Shown in pieces: positions 37,115 through 46,364 of a DNA stretch of 64,000 bases. Position 1 is the first letter of the stretch; every line of letters begins with the position of its first letter. Origin of the DNA: Methylotenera sp. L2L1 (GTDB taxonomy: Bacteria > Pseudomonadota > Gammaproteobacteria > Burkholderiales > Methylophilaceae); contig NZ_JQMG01000001.1 of assembly GCF_000744605.1 (NCBI RefSeq), positions 1,612,001 through 1,676,000 on the forward strand, given 5' to 3'. Below the pieces are notes generated by a model that saw nothing but the letters and a program-made list of their open reading frames with translations, was not told where the DNA came from and made no database searches. Position numbers and translations under genes: made by a program.

Positions 37115-37157
37115 ATGAGTAGGCTGTGAGCGTTTTTAGGTAAATGATAGTTGCTTA

Positions 37158-37637
37158 TTAGTGGTGATGGCCGCCTGCACCGTGCACATGTTGGTGCGCC
37201 ACTTCTTCTTTGTTTGCAGTGCGAACATCTTTAATGGTTGCAGTGAACACAACGCGTTCGCCAGCCCAAGGGTGGTTTCCGTCAACAATCACTTTGCCGT
37301 CAGCAATTTCTGTGACTGTGTATAGCACAACATCACCAGTTTCATCTTCACCTTCAAATTGCATGCCTACTTTAAGCTCAGCAGCAGGGAAAGCGCTTGC
37401 TGGTTCAATTTGTACTAATTCTTCATCGTATTCACCAAACGCATCAGCAGGTTGTAAATCGACAATCACTACATCGCCGACATCTTTACCATGCATGGCT
37501 TCTTCTACTTTTGGGAAAATATTGTCATAACCACCATGTAGGTACGCTACTGGATCATTGCTTGATTCAAGCACGTTGCCATCAGCATCTTTAAGTTCGT
37601 AAGTCATTGTGACAACAGTGTTCATTGCAATTTGCAT
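37158..37637 (-). CDS. SlyD-type FKBP peptidyl-prolyl isomerase
   Basis: 159 residues with the FKBP split by the inserted-flap domain: TMTYELKDADGNVLESS, then YLHGGYDNIFPKVEEAMHG, the insert from about 70 to 125, and VDGNHPWAGERVVFTATI. A histidine-rich tail (HQHVHGAGGHHH) may bind nickel, as in SlyD. GAGG precedes the chosen ATG. Acts as a cytoplasmic folding factor and possible metal chaperone. Confidence 0.92.
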   Translation of the reverse strand: MQIAMNTVVTMTYELKDADGNVLESSNDPVAYLHGGYDNIFPKVEEAMHGKDVGDVVIVDLQPADAFGEYDEELVQIEPASAFPAAELKVGMQFEGEDETGDVVLYTVTEIADGKVIVDGNHPWAGERVVFTATIKDVRTANKEEVAHQHVHGAGGHHH

Positions 37638-37728
37638 GGTGAAATCCTCTACCTAGGTTTTTTAAAAATTAATGTTGAAATTTTAATCTATATTTTTGAA
37701 AATGCTTAAATGTAGGCAATATTTATTT

Positions 37729-38193
37729 TCAGGTTTGTACGTGCTTCAGGTGTTTAGCGATTAGTTTATCTAGTGATGCAGCAAACGCTTGTCTGTCACC
37801 TTGGTTAAAGGCTGATTGCCCACTGATTTCCACACCATTGCTACGTAGCTCCTCCACCAGGTTACGCATACTTAGGCGCTCCTTAATGTTAGCCTCAGTA
37901 TAGAGCTCACCACGTGGATTTAGGGCATATGCACCTTTTTCCACGACTTGTGCAGCCAGTGGAATATCTGCCGTAATCACCAAGTCTCCAGCCGCTAGTG
38001 CGAGCACGATATGGTTGTCTGCCACATCAAAACCACTGGGTACTTGTATGGTTTTGATATAAGCAGAAGGCGGGGTGCGTAAAAACTGATTAGCGACGAG
38101 TGTCGTCGTAATTTTGGTGCGCTCAGCTGCTCTAAATAAAATCTCTTTAATCACAACTGGGCATGCATCGGCATCAACCCAAATCTTCATCAT
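37729..38193 (-). CDS. YaiI/YqxD family protein (DUF188)
   Basis: 154 residues with the conserved start [18 protein letters not shown], the middle [23 protein letters not shown] and the late DPRGELY-like [12 protein letters not shown]. The family has a PIN-like nuclease fold with conserved aspartates, but its role has not been established to my knowledge. It begins 21 bp after rhlE and may be cotranscribed with it. Confidence 0.9.
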   Translation of the reverse strand: MMKIWVDADACPVVIKEILFRAAERTKITTTLVANQFLRTPPSAYIKTIQVPSGFDVADNHIVLALAAGDLVITADIPLAAQVVEKGAYALNPRGELYTEANIKERLSMRNLVEELRSNGVEISGQSAFNQGDRQAFAASLDKLIAKHLKHVQT

Positions 38194-38214
38194 TTATGTT
38201 ATTTAATTATTGCT

Positions 38215-39705
38215 TTAGCGGCTTCTGCCACCAGTTCTGTGTTGGCTGCCTGAGTTTGCTGTGCCTCTGTTTTGCTGACCACGCGGAGCATGGCTACGGT
38301 TGCCGTTGTTGGTTGGCTGTGGTGCAAATATTGCAGCTTGCGGCATGGCTTGGTGTCTAGCTGCCTCAGACATTGGTTTTTGTGACCGAGGTTGAGCTGG
38401 TGCGGTCTGTGTACGCTTCGGTTGTTGACCGTGGGTTGGGGCGCCATTTTTTTGTGGCGCAGCTTGTCTGCCGTTTTCCTGTGGTTTACGACGTTGGCCT
38501 TGTTGTGGGCGAGGGGCACGTGGCGCTTCTGGCTCTGGGTTGGCTGCTGGCGTAAATCCTTCAACGCTTATTCTTGGAATTTCGCGTTTAATTAATTTTT
38601 CAATGTCTTTTAATAGCTTAATTTCCTCTCTATCAACCAACGAAACTGCTGCACCACTGCTGCCAGCACGGCCAGTACGTCCAATACGGTGTACATAGTC
38701 TTCCGGCACGTTTGGTAATTCAAAGTTCACCACTTGCGGCAATTGGTCAATATCTAAACCACGTGCTGCAATGTCGGTTGCGACTAACACGCGCATACTG
38801 CCGTCTTTAAATTGAGCAAGTGCTTTGGTACGAGCGCCTTGGCTCTTATTGCCATGAATTGCTGCTGCCTGAATGTCGTCTTTAATTAACTTTTCAGCTA
38901 AGCGGTTAGCGCCGTGCTTAGTGCGAGTGAATACTAACACTTGCTTCCAGTCGTGATGCTTAATCAAGTGGCTCACTAAGTCACGTTTATGTGCCTGTGG
39001 CACCATATGGACTGTTTGTTCAACCAATTCAGACGCTGTGTTGCGGCGTGCAACTTCAACAAAGCCCGGATTGTGTAATAGGCCATCGGCTAAGGTTTTG
39101 ATTTCTTCAGAGAACGTTGCTGAGAACAGTAAGTTTTGACGTTGCTTTGGCAGCATCGCGAGTATTTTCTTGATGTCACGGATAAAGCCCATGTCTAACA
39201 TACGGTCAGCTTCATCTAATACTAAAATTTCGATACCAGACAAATCAACATTTTTTTGATTAGCATGGTCAAGCAAGCGACCTGGTGTTGCGACTAAAAT
39301 ATCGAGTGGTTTTTTCAGTCTTGCAATTTGTGGGTTAGCGTTTACGCCACCAAAAATTACAGTCGAAGTAAGTGGTAGGTATTTACCATAAGTTTTTACT
39401 GACTCTTCAATTTGTGCAGCAAGTTCACGTGTGGGGGTGAGCATTAAGCAGCGCGGGCGGCTTTTTGCAACTTCTGCTAATGGCTTTTGGCTAAGTAAAT
39501 GTAAAATCGGTAAGGTAAAGCCTGCGGTTTTACCTGTGCCAGTTTGAGCGCCAGCCAATAAGTCGCCACCGGTTAATACGAGTGGAATGGCATTGGCCTG
39601 AATTGGGGTTGGTGATGTGTAGCCTGCGTCGTTAATCGCGCGCAAGATAGGTTCAGATAAACCTAACGCATCAAAGTTAAGTGTGTTTGTTGTTTCAATA
39701 GTCAA
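38215..39705 (-). CDS. rhlE: DEAD-box ATP-dependent RNA helicase RhlE
   Basis: The TTG at 39705 has GGAG six bases upstream and gives [17 protein letters not shown], 496 residues; in-frame sequence further upstream lacks family similarity. Motifs in order: Q motif [23 protein letters not shown], Ia PTREL, II DEAD, III SAT, then ARGLDID and HRIGRTGR. The last 110 residues are an unstructured tail rich in Pro, Gln and Arg that would bind RNA. RhlE helicases assist ribosome assembly and cold adaptation. Confidence 0.93.
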   Translation of the reverse strand: MTIETTNTLNFDALGLSEPILRAINDAGYTSPTPIQANAIPLVLTGGDLLAGAQTGTGKTAGFTLPILHLLSQKPLAEVAKSRPRCLMLTPTRELAAQIEESVKTYGKYLPLTSTVIFGGVNANPQIARLKKPLDILVATPGRLLDHANQKNVDLSGIEILVLDEADRMLDMGFIRDIKKILAMLPKQRQNLLFSATFSEEIKTLADGLLHNPGFVEVARRNTASELVEQTVHMVPQAHKRDLVSHLIKHHDWKQVLVFTRTKHGANRLAEKLIKDDIQAAAIHGNKSQGARTKALAQFKDGSMRVLVATDIAARGLDIDQLPQVVNFELPNVPEDYVHRIGRTGRAGSSGAAVSLVDREEIKLLKDIEKLIKREIPRISVEGFTPAANPEPEAPRAPRPQQGQRRKPQENGRQAAPQKNGAPTHGQQPKRTQTAPAQPRSQKPMSEAARHQAMPQAAIFAPQPTNNGNRSHAPRGQQNRGTANSGSQHRTGGRSR

Positions 39706-40127
39706 AGTGTAGCTCCAGCTTGGAAATTTAGCGAAGTTCTGTATGAGTGGTTGAACGGTTAAACAGCTAGCTGGCAATACTATTGTTTTTACAATATTTG
39801 CGTTGGGCGCACGATGCTATTTATTACGCTCGCTGACTTTTTCAGCGCTTCTATCGCCAACCCATCACTATCAAAGTAACACCAATCGAGGTAGGCAACA
39901 GTAATCATCATTTATTTGTGTGAATAAAGATGAGAGGTAAAAAGACCGCTACGCTGATTGGTTGCGTAGGGCATTAGATTTTTTGTGATTATACGGTAGA
40001 TTGAAATTAAAGCTAGATAAAAATATTTGTAATGTCAACATCAAATGGTTGGTCAAATGATGGACACAGATGAAGTAATACTAAGGCCCAAGAGATTGGT
40101 TTTTCGTTTAATCGCTAGTGCTTTGTA
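39706..40127. other. Long intergenic region between nadB and rhlE
   Basis: About 420 bp without a credible gene. It must carry the rhlE promoter and leader on the minus strand. A CTACGC/GCGTAG inverted repeat with a nine-base loop lies near 39952-39972. Long leaders are common before cold-inducible helicase genes, but I see no specific thermosensor or riboswitch. Confidence 0.4.
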
Positions 40128-41768
40128 CTAATGTTTGGCATGGTTGTGACCATGTTCACGGTCTAATATGCTGTAGTAGTTTGAGGGCTCAAGCACTGTA
40201 GGAATAGGGTCTTCGTCAGTGTTGGGATGATCTTTGCTGAAATGTAAGCCTCTGCTCTCTTTACGCTCAATCGCGCTTCTTACAATCAATTCAGCAACCT
40301 GTAGCAAGTTACGTAGTTCTATTAAGTCATTACTGATTTTAAAGTTGCTATAAAACTCATGTACTTCATCGCGCAACATGTGAATACGGTGCAATGCGCG
40401 GCTCAGGCGTTTATCTGTGCGCACAATCCCAACATAGTTCCACATGAATCGACGTAACTCATCCCATGTATGGGTGATGAGCACTTCTTCATCTGCGTCA
40501 GTCACGCGGCTTTCATCCCAATATGGCAAATGCGGCAGTGCACGTGGTGTTTGATTAAGAATATCTTCAGCGGCTGCCTTGCCAAACACTAGGCATTCTA
40601 ATAATGAGTTGCTGGCTAATCGGTTTGCGCCATGCAAACCAGTGCAAGAGGTTTCACCAATCGCATATAGATGCTTGACGTCTGTTTGACCTTTATCATC
40701 TGTCATGACGCCACCACAGGTGTAGTGCGCTGCCGGCACAACTGGAATAGGTGTTTTGCTGATATCAATGCCTAATTCCAAACAGCGCTTATAGATATTA
40801 GGAAAGTGTTCTTGAATAAAGTCGAGTGGTTTATGTGAAATATCCAGATAAACACAGTCAAGCCCGCGCTTTTTCATTTCAAAGTCTATGGCACGCGCCA
40901 CAATATCTCTCGATGCAAGTTCTGCACGCGGGTCATGCTCAGGCATAAATCGAGTGCCATCCGGCAGCTTGAGCAAACCACCTTCGCCTCTTACTACCTC
41001 GGAGATTAAAAACGATTTAGCATGGGGGTGAAATAAACAGGTTGGGTGAAACTGGATAAACTCCATGTTTGCAACACGGCAACCCGCGCGCCATGCCATT
41101 GCCATGCCATCGCCAGTGCTAACGTCTGGGTTAGTGGTGTATAAATATACTTTTCCTGCACCACCTGTGGCTAATACAGTGTTGTGCGCGCCAATCGTTA
41201 TTACTTTCCCGCTGCTATTGTCCAGCACGTAAGCGCCAAGGCATGCGTTGTCGTCAGCAATTTTTTGGTTGGGATTTTTAACCTTATGCGTCGTAATTAA
41301 ATCGACGGCAATGTGATTCTCAAGTAAGGTGATGTTGGGGTGCTGCCTGACTTGGTCAGCGAGCGTAGTTTGAACCGCATTACCTGTTGCGTCTGCTGCA
41401 TGGATAATGCGGCGATGGCTGTGGCCACCCTCACGGGTTAGATGGTAATTGCTATTATTGTTTTCGCGTGTGAATTTGACGCCTTGTTCTATTAACCACT
41501 CTACGGTTTCTTTGCCGTGTTCTACCACTTTTTTTGTGACTGCTTCGTCACAAAGTCCTGCACCTGCAATCAGAGTGTCCTGAATATGTGCATCAATTGA
41601 ATCATCATTGTTAAGGACTGCGGCAATACCGCCTTGCGCCCAGTTGCTGGCTGTATCGTTAATGCGGCGCTTGCTGACCAGACAGATTTTTTTATGATCA
41701 GCAGTCCGCAGTGCAAGCGATAGTCCTGCTAAGCCACTGCCAATAATTAAAACATCAAATTGCTGCAT
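40128..41768 (-). CDS. nadB: L-aspartate oxidase NadB
   Basis: FAD enzyme making iminoaspartate for NAD biosynthesis. 546 residues. The FAD-binding [12 protein letters not shown] lies at the N-terminus, followed by [12 protein letters not shown], the capping-domain [14 protein letters not shown] and YTCGGVMTD. The C-terminal helical domain is a little long. Single gene, divergent from rpoE with a 159-bp gap; nadA and nadC are not in the window. In many proteobacteria nadB lies beside rpoE, as here. Confidence 0.95.
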   Translation of the reverse strand: MQQFDVLIIGSGLAGLSLALRTADHKKICLVSKRRINDTASNWAQGGIAAVLNNDDSIDAHIQDTLIAGAGLCDEAVTKKVVEHGKETVEWLIEQGVKFTRENNNSNYHLTREGGHSHRRIIHAADATGNAVQTTLADQVRQHPNITLLENHIAVDLITTHKVKNPNQKIADDNACLGAYVLDNSSGKVITIGAHNTVLATGGAGKVYLYTTNPDVSTGDGMAMAWRAGCRVANMEFIQFHPTCLFHPHAKSFLISEVVRGEGGLLKLPDGTRFMPEHDPRAELASRDIVARAIDFEMKKRGLDCVYLDISHKPLDFIQEHFPNIYKRCLELGIDISKTPIPVVPAAHYTCGGVMTDDKGQTDVKHLYAIGETSCTGLHGANRLASNSLLECLVFGKAAAEDILNQTPRALPHLPYWDESRVTDADEEVLITHTWDELRRFMWNYVGIVRTDKRLSRALHRIHMLRDEVHEFYSNFKISNDLIELRNLLQVAELIVRSAIERKESRGLHFSKDHPNTDEDPIPTVLEPSNYYSILDREHGHNHAKH

Positions 41769-41806
41769 AATTTACAAGAATTGTGTGGGGGAGAGTTGAG
41801 TTGTTA

Positions 41807-41836
41807 GGAACTTCTGAGAGTGTATCGCGGTCATTA
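41807..41836 (+). promoter_or_regulatory. Sigma-E-type promoter upstream of rpoE
   Basis: GGAACTT (41807-41813) is a perfect sigma-E -35 box. After 17 bases TCATTA (41831-41836) resembles the -10 box TCNNA. The spacing is at the upper end of the known range. It points to autoregulation of rpoE-rseA-mucB-rseC. Confidence 0.65.
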
Positions 41837-41927
41837 CAAAAGGCAATAGAAATAACGTTGTAAATATAAATAAAGTAATCGTTTAATTTATTTAAATGAA
41901 AATTTTTAAGCTGTGGAGGCGAACGTA

Positions 41928-42686
41928 ATGATACAACCCAGTAAAATTCAGGAATTAGCCCAATTTAACTTCATTCAACCTGCTGGCCAAGGTTATACTT
42001 ATAGAAGTGAGAAATTTGATAATAAAATTGGACAGGCTAAAGTGGGTCTGGCAGAAGGGTTGCAACTAGTGGCTACTGCGCCAGCTTCTGGTAATCGTGA
42101 AATCGATCATGAGCTTGTTTTGCGCGCGCAACGCGGGGATAAGCGCGCGTTCGGGCTGCTGGTTGATAAATATCAGCGTAAATTGGCTCGATTGTTGTCA
42201 CGCATGATTCGCGACCAAGCCGAAATAGAAGATGTCGTGCAAGAGTCATTTATTAAAGCTTATCGTGCATTGCCAAATTTCAGAGGCGATAGTGCTTTTT
42301 ATACTTGGCTATATCGTATCGGTATCAATACGGCAAAAAATTACTTGGTTTCTATGGGGCGTCGTCCCACTGTGTCTACTGATATTGAAATCGAAGATGC
42401 TGAAAATTTCGATAGCGGTGACGAATTACGTACAACAGAAACACCAGAATCTAGCATGATGACCAAGCAGATCGCGCAGACTGTTAATGATACCGTTGAG
42501 GGCTTGCCTGAGGAGTTGAAAACGGCAATCACTTTGCGCGAGATTGAAGGCTTGAGCTATGAGGAAATTGCAACCATCATGAGCTGCCCAATTGGTACAG
42601 TGCGCTCAAGAATATTTAGGGCACGCGAGACCATTGCGCTGAAATTAAGACCTTTGTTGGATACGCCAGATAACAAACGCTGGTAA
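41928..42686 (+). CDS. rpoE: RNA polymerase sigma factor RpoE (sigma-E/AlgU), N-terminally extended
   Basis: ECF sigma factor for envelope stress. The ATG at 41928 with GGAGG eight bases upstream gives 252 residues, about 50 more than the usual 190-205. Region 2 (EIDHELVLRAQRGDKRAF, IEDVVQESFIKAYRALPNF, AFYTWLYRIGINTAKNYLV) and region 4 (LREIEGLSYEEIATIMSCPIGTVRSRIFRARE) are complete. A GTG at codon 48, preceded by AGAAGGG, would give a family-sized 205-residue protein. rseA follows after 57 bp. Confidence 0.94.
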   Translation: MIQPSKIQELAQFNFIQPAGQGYTYRSEKFDNKIGQAKVGLAEGLQLVATAPASGNREIDHELVLRAQRGDKRAFGLLVDKYQRKLARLLSRMIRDQAEIEDVVQESFIKAYRALPNFRGDSAFYTWLYRIGINTAKNYLVSMGRRPTVSTDIEIEDAENFDSGDELRTTETPESSMMTKQIAQTVNDTVEGLPEELKTAITLREIEGLSYEEIATIMSCPIGTVRSRIFRARETIALKLRPLLDTPDNKRW

Positions 42687-42743
42687 TTAAATTAAAGCCC
42701 GAGAGTAACAATGCATTGTTTAAGAGTGTATTAGGAGTAAATA

Positions 42744-43235
42744 ATGAGTGAACAAATATCTGCTTTAATGGATGATGAAATCGCAGTAGATGATGCTGAT
42801 CATCTGATTACGTCAATTCATGCCAATAAGCAAGCTTCGCAGACTTGGAATCATTACCATTTGATTGGTGATGCGATGCGCGGTGATGTCGCTCTTGCTT
42901 CGGACTTTAAGCAAAGGCTGATGCAGAAGATTGAGCAGGAGCCGACAGTGTTGGCTCCTAGTGCTTCGCAAGCAGTCATCAACAAAACGGAGCTGCTTAA
43001 AGATAAGCTGCCTGCAAGATGGTCAATTGCCGCATCATTTGCAGCGGTGATGGTGGTAGGCTGGATGGCTTTGCAGCAACAGTCCCAACCAGATCACCCG
43101 TCAGCTGTAATAGAGGTCGCTGAAGTGACCGCTACGACCAATGAATCAATCCCTGCCGAGTATTTAACGGCACATCAATCATCAGCACCATCAACAAGTT
43201 CATACTATATTCAATCGGTGAATTATTCAGAATGA
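42744..43235 (+). CDS. rseA: Anti-sigma-E factor RseA/MucA
   Basis: 163 residues. The N-terminal cytoplasmic sigma-binding domain reads MSEQISALMDDEIAVDDADH and WNHYHLIGDAMRGD. One transmembrane segment (about 94-110, WSIAASFAAVMVVGWMAL) is followed by a short periplasmic region. It would hold RpoE inactive until cleaved by site-1 and site-2 proteases. Its stop overlaps the rseB start (ATGA), so the two are coupled. Confidence 0.93.
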   Translation: MSEQISALMDDEIAVDDADHLITSIHANKQASQTWNHYHLIGDAMRGDVALASDFKQRLMQKIEQEPTVLAPSASQAVINKTELLKDKLPARWSIAASFAAVMVVGWMALQQQSQPDHPSAVIEVAEVTATTNESIPAEYLTAHQSSAPSTSSYYIQSVNYSE

Positions 43236-44227
43236 TTTCAATCAGTCGAGTTGTTTTGGCTAAAGTTCTTGCAGGAATTGCGCTATTTGCGCTATGTGTA
43301 ACAAGCTTTGCTGGTTATGCTGCCACAGATGATGAGCTATGGATTATGTTGCAAAAAGCGGCTGTTGCAGCACGCGCGTTAAGTTACGAAGGTATTTTTG
43401 TTTGTCAAACCGGTCAGCAGGCCAAGTCTGTACAAATCACCCATTTATTTGATGGCAGAAATGAGTTTGCCAGAAATGTTGTGTTAGATGGTGCAACTCG
43501 TGAGGTGTTAAGTCAGGGTAGTAATCTCGTTATCTACAATCAAAAAAATGAAAAAATTGTTATTGAAAAAAGACGTGGCCAGAATATGTTTCCTGCCATA
43601 TTGCCGTTAAATTTTGATACGATAAAAGACAATTATTCTGTACATTTAAGTACTCATGAGCGTGTGGCTGACCGACAGGCGCAGGTTTTGTTTTTAGAGC
43701 CAAAAGATCGATTGCGTTATAGCTATAAATTTTGGATCGACAGTGAGTATGGTTTGTTGTTGAGATCCGTTAGGTTTAATCAGCGCAGTGAGATTATAGA
43801 AAGCATTGGGTTTAACCGATTGTCATTATTAAACTCAGTGGGGCTGGATTGGTTTACACCAAAAATTGATAGCAAAAAGAATTACGTGATGGAGGATGAG
43901 CCGGTTATTCTGCCTGATGGAAAATTGTCGGTGACTTGGGAAATTAAAGAGCTACCAGCCGGCTATCGTAAAGTAGACCAAATGGTGCGCATGGTGCCAG
44001 GCAAGCCTTACCCCGTCATGCATATGATTTTCTCAGATGGATTAGCATCAGTCTCTTTATTTATAGAGCCTACTAATAAAAGTGGTAAGACTAAAGTTGC
44101 ATTGGTGACCACTGGTAGCACTAGCTTTTATGCTGCGGTTAATAATGGGCACCTAGTCACCGCGGTTGGTGAGGTGCCAGAGGCAACTGTCGTGCAGATT
44201 GCAAATGCAGTGGTCATTAGTAAGTAA
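43232..44227 (+). CDS. rseB: Periplasmic sigma-E regulator RseB/MucB
   Basis: 331 residues with a signal peptide ending near SFA-GYAAT. The two-domain MucB/RseB fold is visible: AVAARALSYEGIFVCQTGQQ at the N-terminus and the C-terminal KPYPVMHMIFSDGLASVSLFIEP. It binds the periplasmic part of RseA and protects it, sensing mislocalised lipopolysaccharide or lipoprotein. Overlaps rseA by four bases. Confidence 0.93.
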   Translation: MISISRVVLAKVLAGIALFALCVTSFAGYAATDDELWIMLQKAAVAARALSYEGIFVCQTGQQAKSVQITHLFDGRNEFARNVVLDGATREVLSQGSNLVIYNQKNEKIVIEKRRGQNMFPAILPLNFDTIKDNYSVHLSTHERVADRQAQVLFLEPKDRLRYSYKFWIDSEYGLLLRSVRFNQRSEIIESIGFNRLSLLNSVGLDWFTPKIDSKKNYVMEDEPVILPDGKLSVTWEIKELPAGYRKVDQMVRMVPGKPYPVMHMIFSDGLASVSLFIEPTNKSGKTKVALVTTGSTSFYAAVNNGHLVTAVGEVPEATVVQIANAVVISK

Positions 44228-44253
44228 GCGTAAGGTCGGTTTTAGTTATTACT

Positions 44254-44718
44254 ATGATAGAAGAATATGCCGTAGTGGTTCAGTGTCAGCAGGGGCTCGC
44301 TGAATTGGAAATTGAACGTAGGACTGCATGTGGTATTTGTGGTCAAAAACGTGGTTGTGGAAATGCAACCTGGGGCAAGTTAGTTGGTCATAAAACCCAA
44401 ACATTTATAGCGCAGAATGCCATCCATGCAAAAGTAGGCGATAGTGTCGTGGTTGGCATTGATGAGCGTGTTGCATTGCGATCGGTTTTTTTTCTTTATG
44501 TTGTGCCGTTGTTGAGCCTCATTATCTTTTCCGTGGTGGCTGATGTCTTAGCTCACAATCAACTATACGTGATGGTCTCTGCTATATTTGGATTGCTCAT
44601 CGGTTTTGTGTGGGTTAAGTCGCATCTAGTTGATGACACTAAACAGCAGGCAATCATATTGCGCCATGCAGATGGTGTGTCATCCTGTGATGTTGATAAT
44701 GACGCCAAAGATACGTGA
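44254..44718 (+). CDS. rseC: SoxR-reducing/positive sigma-E regulator RseC/MucC
   Basis: 154 residues. The cysteine cluster CGICGQKRGCG lies near residue 25, after the N-terminal segment EEYAVVVQCQQGLAELEIERRTA. Two transmembrane segments follow (about 78-98 and 105-123). Fourth gene of the rpoE operon, as in Pseudomonas muc and E. coli rse clusters. The mechanism is not settled in the family. Confidence 0.9.
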   Translation: MIEEYAVVVQCQQGLAELEIERRTACGICGQKRGCGNATWGKLVGHKTQTFIAQNAIHAKVGDSVVVGIDERVALRSVFFLYVVPLLSLIIFSVVADVLAHNQLYVMVSAIFGLLIGFVWVKSHLVDDTKQQAIILRHADGVSSCDVDNDAKDT

Positions 44719-44768
44719 CACGATCATATTGATTTAACATGATTTTTCAAACTAAACGAGGTGAGTAG

Positions 44769-46178
44769 ATGATAAGAAATTGGCTTGCTGCAGTGACATT
44801 TTTTTTGTTTTCTGCGGTTAATGTGAATGCTAAAGATTTGCCGGACTTTACTGAGTTGGCAGAGAAGCAGGGGCCTGCTGTGGTTAACATTAGTATCACA
44901 CAAAGTATGCGTGCAAGTAATGTGCAGCTTCCTGGTATGTTGGGCGATGAACAAATGCAGGAGTTCTTTAAGCGCTTCGGCATTCCTAACCTTCCTGGTC
45001 AAAATGGCGGTGCGCAACCCGAATATAAATCTCAGTCTTTAGGTTCTGGTTTTATTATTAGTAGTGATGGTTATATTTTAACCAACGCGCATGTGGTGTC
45101 TGAAGCTGATGAGGTGATTGTTAAATTATCAGATAAGCGTGAATTTAAAGCGAAGATTATTGGTGCAGATAAACGTACTGATGTTGCACTGGTTAAAATC
45201 GAAGCAACAGGCTTACCTAAAGTGGTGACTGGTGACCCGAATAAGCTGAAAGTAGGTGAGTGGGTAGCAGCGATTGGTTCTCCATTTGGTCTGGAGAATA
45301 CGATGACCGCAGGTATCGTGAGTGCAAAGGGTAGAGCTTTGCCACAAGAAAACTTTGTGCCATTTATTCAAACCGATGTGGCCATTAACCCAGGCAACTC
45401 TGGTGGGCCATTGTTTAATCTGGCTGGTGAAGTGGTGGGGATTAACTCGCAAATTTATAGCCGCAGTGGTGGTTCTATGGGGCTGTCTTTCAGTATTCCT
45501 ATTGACGTGGCGCTTGAGGTGACTAATCAGCTAAAAGCTTCTGGCAAAGTAACCAGAGGTTGGCTGGGTGTGGTGATTCAAGAGTTGAGCAAAGATCTGG
45601 CAGAATCATTTGGTATGAAGAATACCAATGGCGCTTTGGTGGCAGGTGTTGAAAAAGGTGGGCCTGCTGATAAAGGAGGCTTAGAGGCTGGTGATGTGAT
45701 TACTAAGTTTGATGGAAAGTCGATTGCCAGTTCTTCTGATTTGCCTAGAGCAGTTGGCACTGCTAAGCCTGGCAAAGCTGTACCTGTAGAGATTTTACGT
45801 AAAGGCAATGAAAAAATATTGAGTATTGCTGTTGGTGAAATGCCTTCGGATTCATCAGAGTCTGCGCAAGCGAATAAGCCATCTGTGAAGCAGGAGGCTG
45901 ATCGTGTTGGTTTGATTTTAAAAGAACTGACGCCACAGCAAAAGAAAAAACTCAATGGGAAAAATGGCCTGTTGGTGATTGAGGCGCAAGGTGTGGTTGC
46001 TCAAGCTGGTATTAGACGCGGTGATGTCGTGCTGGGCTTGAACAACACAGAGGTACAAAGTCTTGAGCAGTTTAATAAGCAGCTAGCCAGTTTTGGTGCA
46101 GGCAAATCTGTTGCCTTGCTTGTGTTGCGTGGTGAGAATACCTTGTATGTGCCGGTTAAAATCCCAGCAGCTAAGTAA
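44769..46178 (+). CDS. mucD: Periplasmic Do-family serine protease MucD/DegP
   Basis: 469 residues with signal peptide MIRNWLAAVTFFLFSAVNVNA. The triad is H in LTNAHVVSEADE, D in KRTDVALVKIEA and S in NPGNSGGPLFN. Two PDZ domains follow: GWLGVVIQELSKDLAESFG near 255 and KNGLLVIEAQGVVAQAGIRRGD near 395. It degrades misfolded envelope proteins and is the standard last gene of the algU-muc operon. A stem-loop lies about 85 bp downstream, before lepA. Confidence 0.95.
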   Translation: MIRNWLAAVTFFLFSAVNVNAKDLPDFTELAEKQGPAVVNISITQSMRASNVQLPGMLGDEQMQEFFKRFGIPNLPGQNGGAQPEYKSQSLGSGFIISSDGYILTNAHVVSEADEVIVKLSDKREFKAKIIGADKRTDVALVKIEATGLPKVVTGDPNKLKVGEWVAAIGSPFGLENTMTAGIVSAKGRALPQENFVPFIQTDVAINPGNSGGPLFNLAGEVVGINSQIYSRSGGSMGLSFSIPIDVALEVTNQLKASGKVTRGWLGVVIQELSKDLAESFGMKNTNGALVAGVEKGGPADKGGLEAGDVITKFDGKSIASSSDLPRAVGTAKPGKAVPVEILRKGNEKILSIAVGEMPSDSSESAQANKPSVKQEADRVGLILKELTPQQKKKLNGKNGLLVIEAQGVVAQAGIRRGDVVLGLNNTEVQSLEQFNKQLASFGAGKSVALLVLRGENTLYVPVKIPAAK

Positions 46179-46251
46179 ACACCATCTTGCAACGTAATTA
46201 GACAGTAAGCTTAATCTATAGATGTTAATACTTTGAATTTGCTGTAAAATC

Positions 46252-46330
46252 CGAGCTGTTCGGTTAACAATAAGGGCGCCTAGTGCGCCCTTATTGTTAA
46301 GCTCGCTTTTATTGTTATCTGAACAGCTCG
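46252..46330. repeat. Nested inverted repeat between mucD and lepA
   Basis: The inner hairpin has a perfect 16-bp stem starting TTAACAATAAGGGCGC (46264-46279) with a five-base loop, and ends at 46300. Around it, a separate perfect 10-bp repeat CGAGCTGTTC (46252-46261) and GAACAGCTCG (46321-46330) forms an outer pair. The inner part can act as a terminator for mucD in either orientation. The outer arms would close a larger cruciform-like RNA or DNA structure just before lepA. Confidence 0.7.
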
Positions 46331-46364
46331 TTCGCCGTCAATTTAGTCATTATTAAAATTAAAC

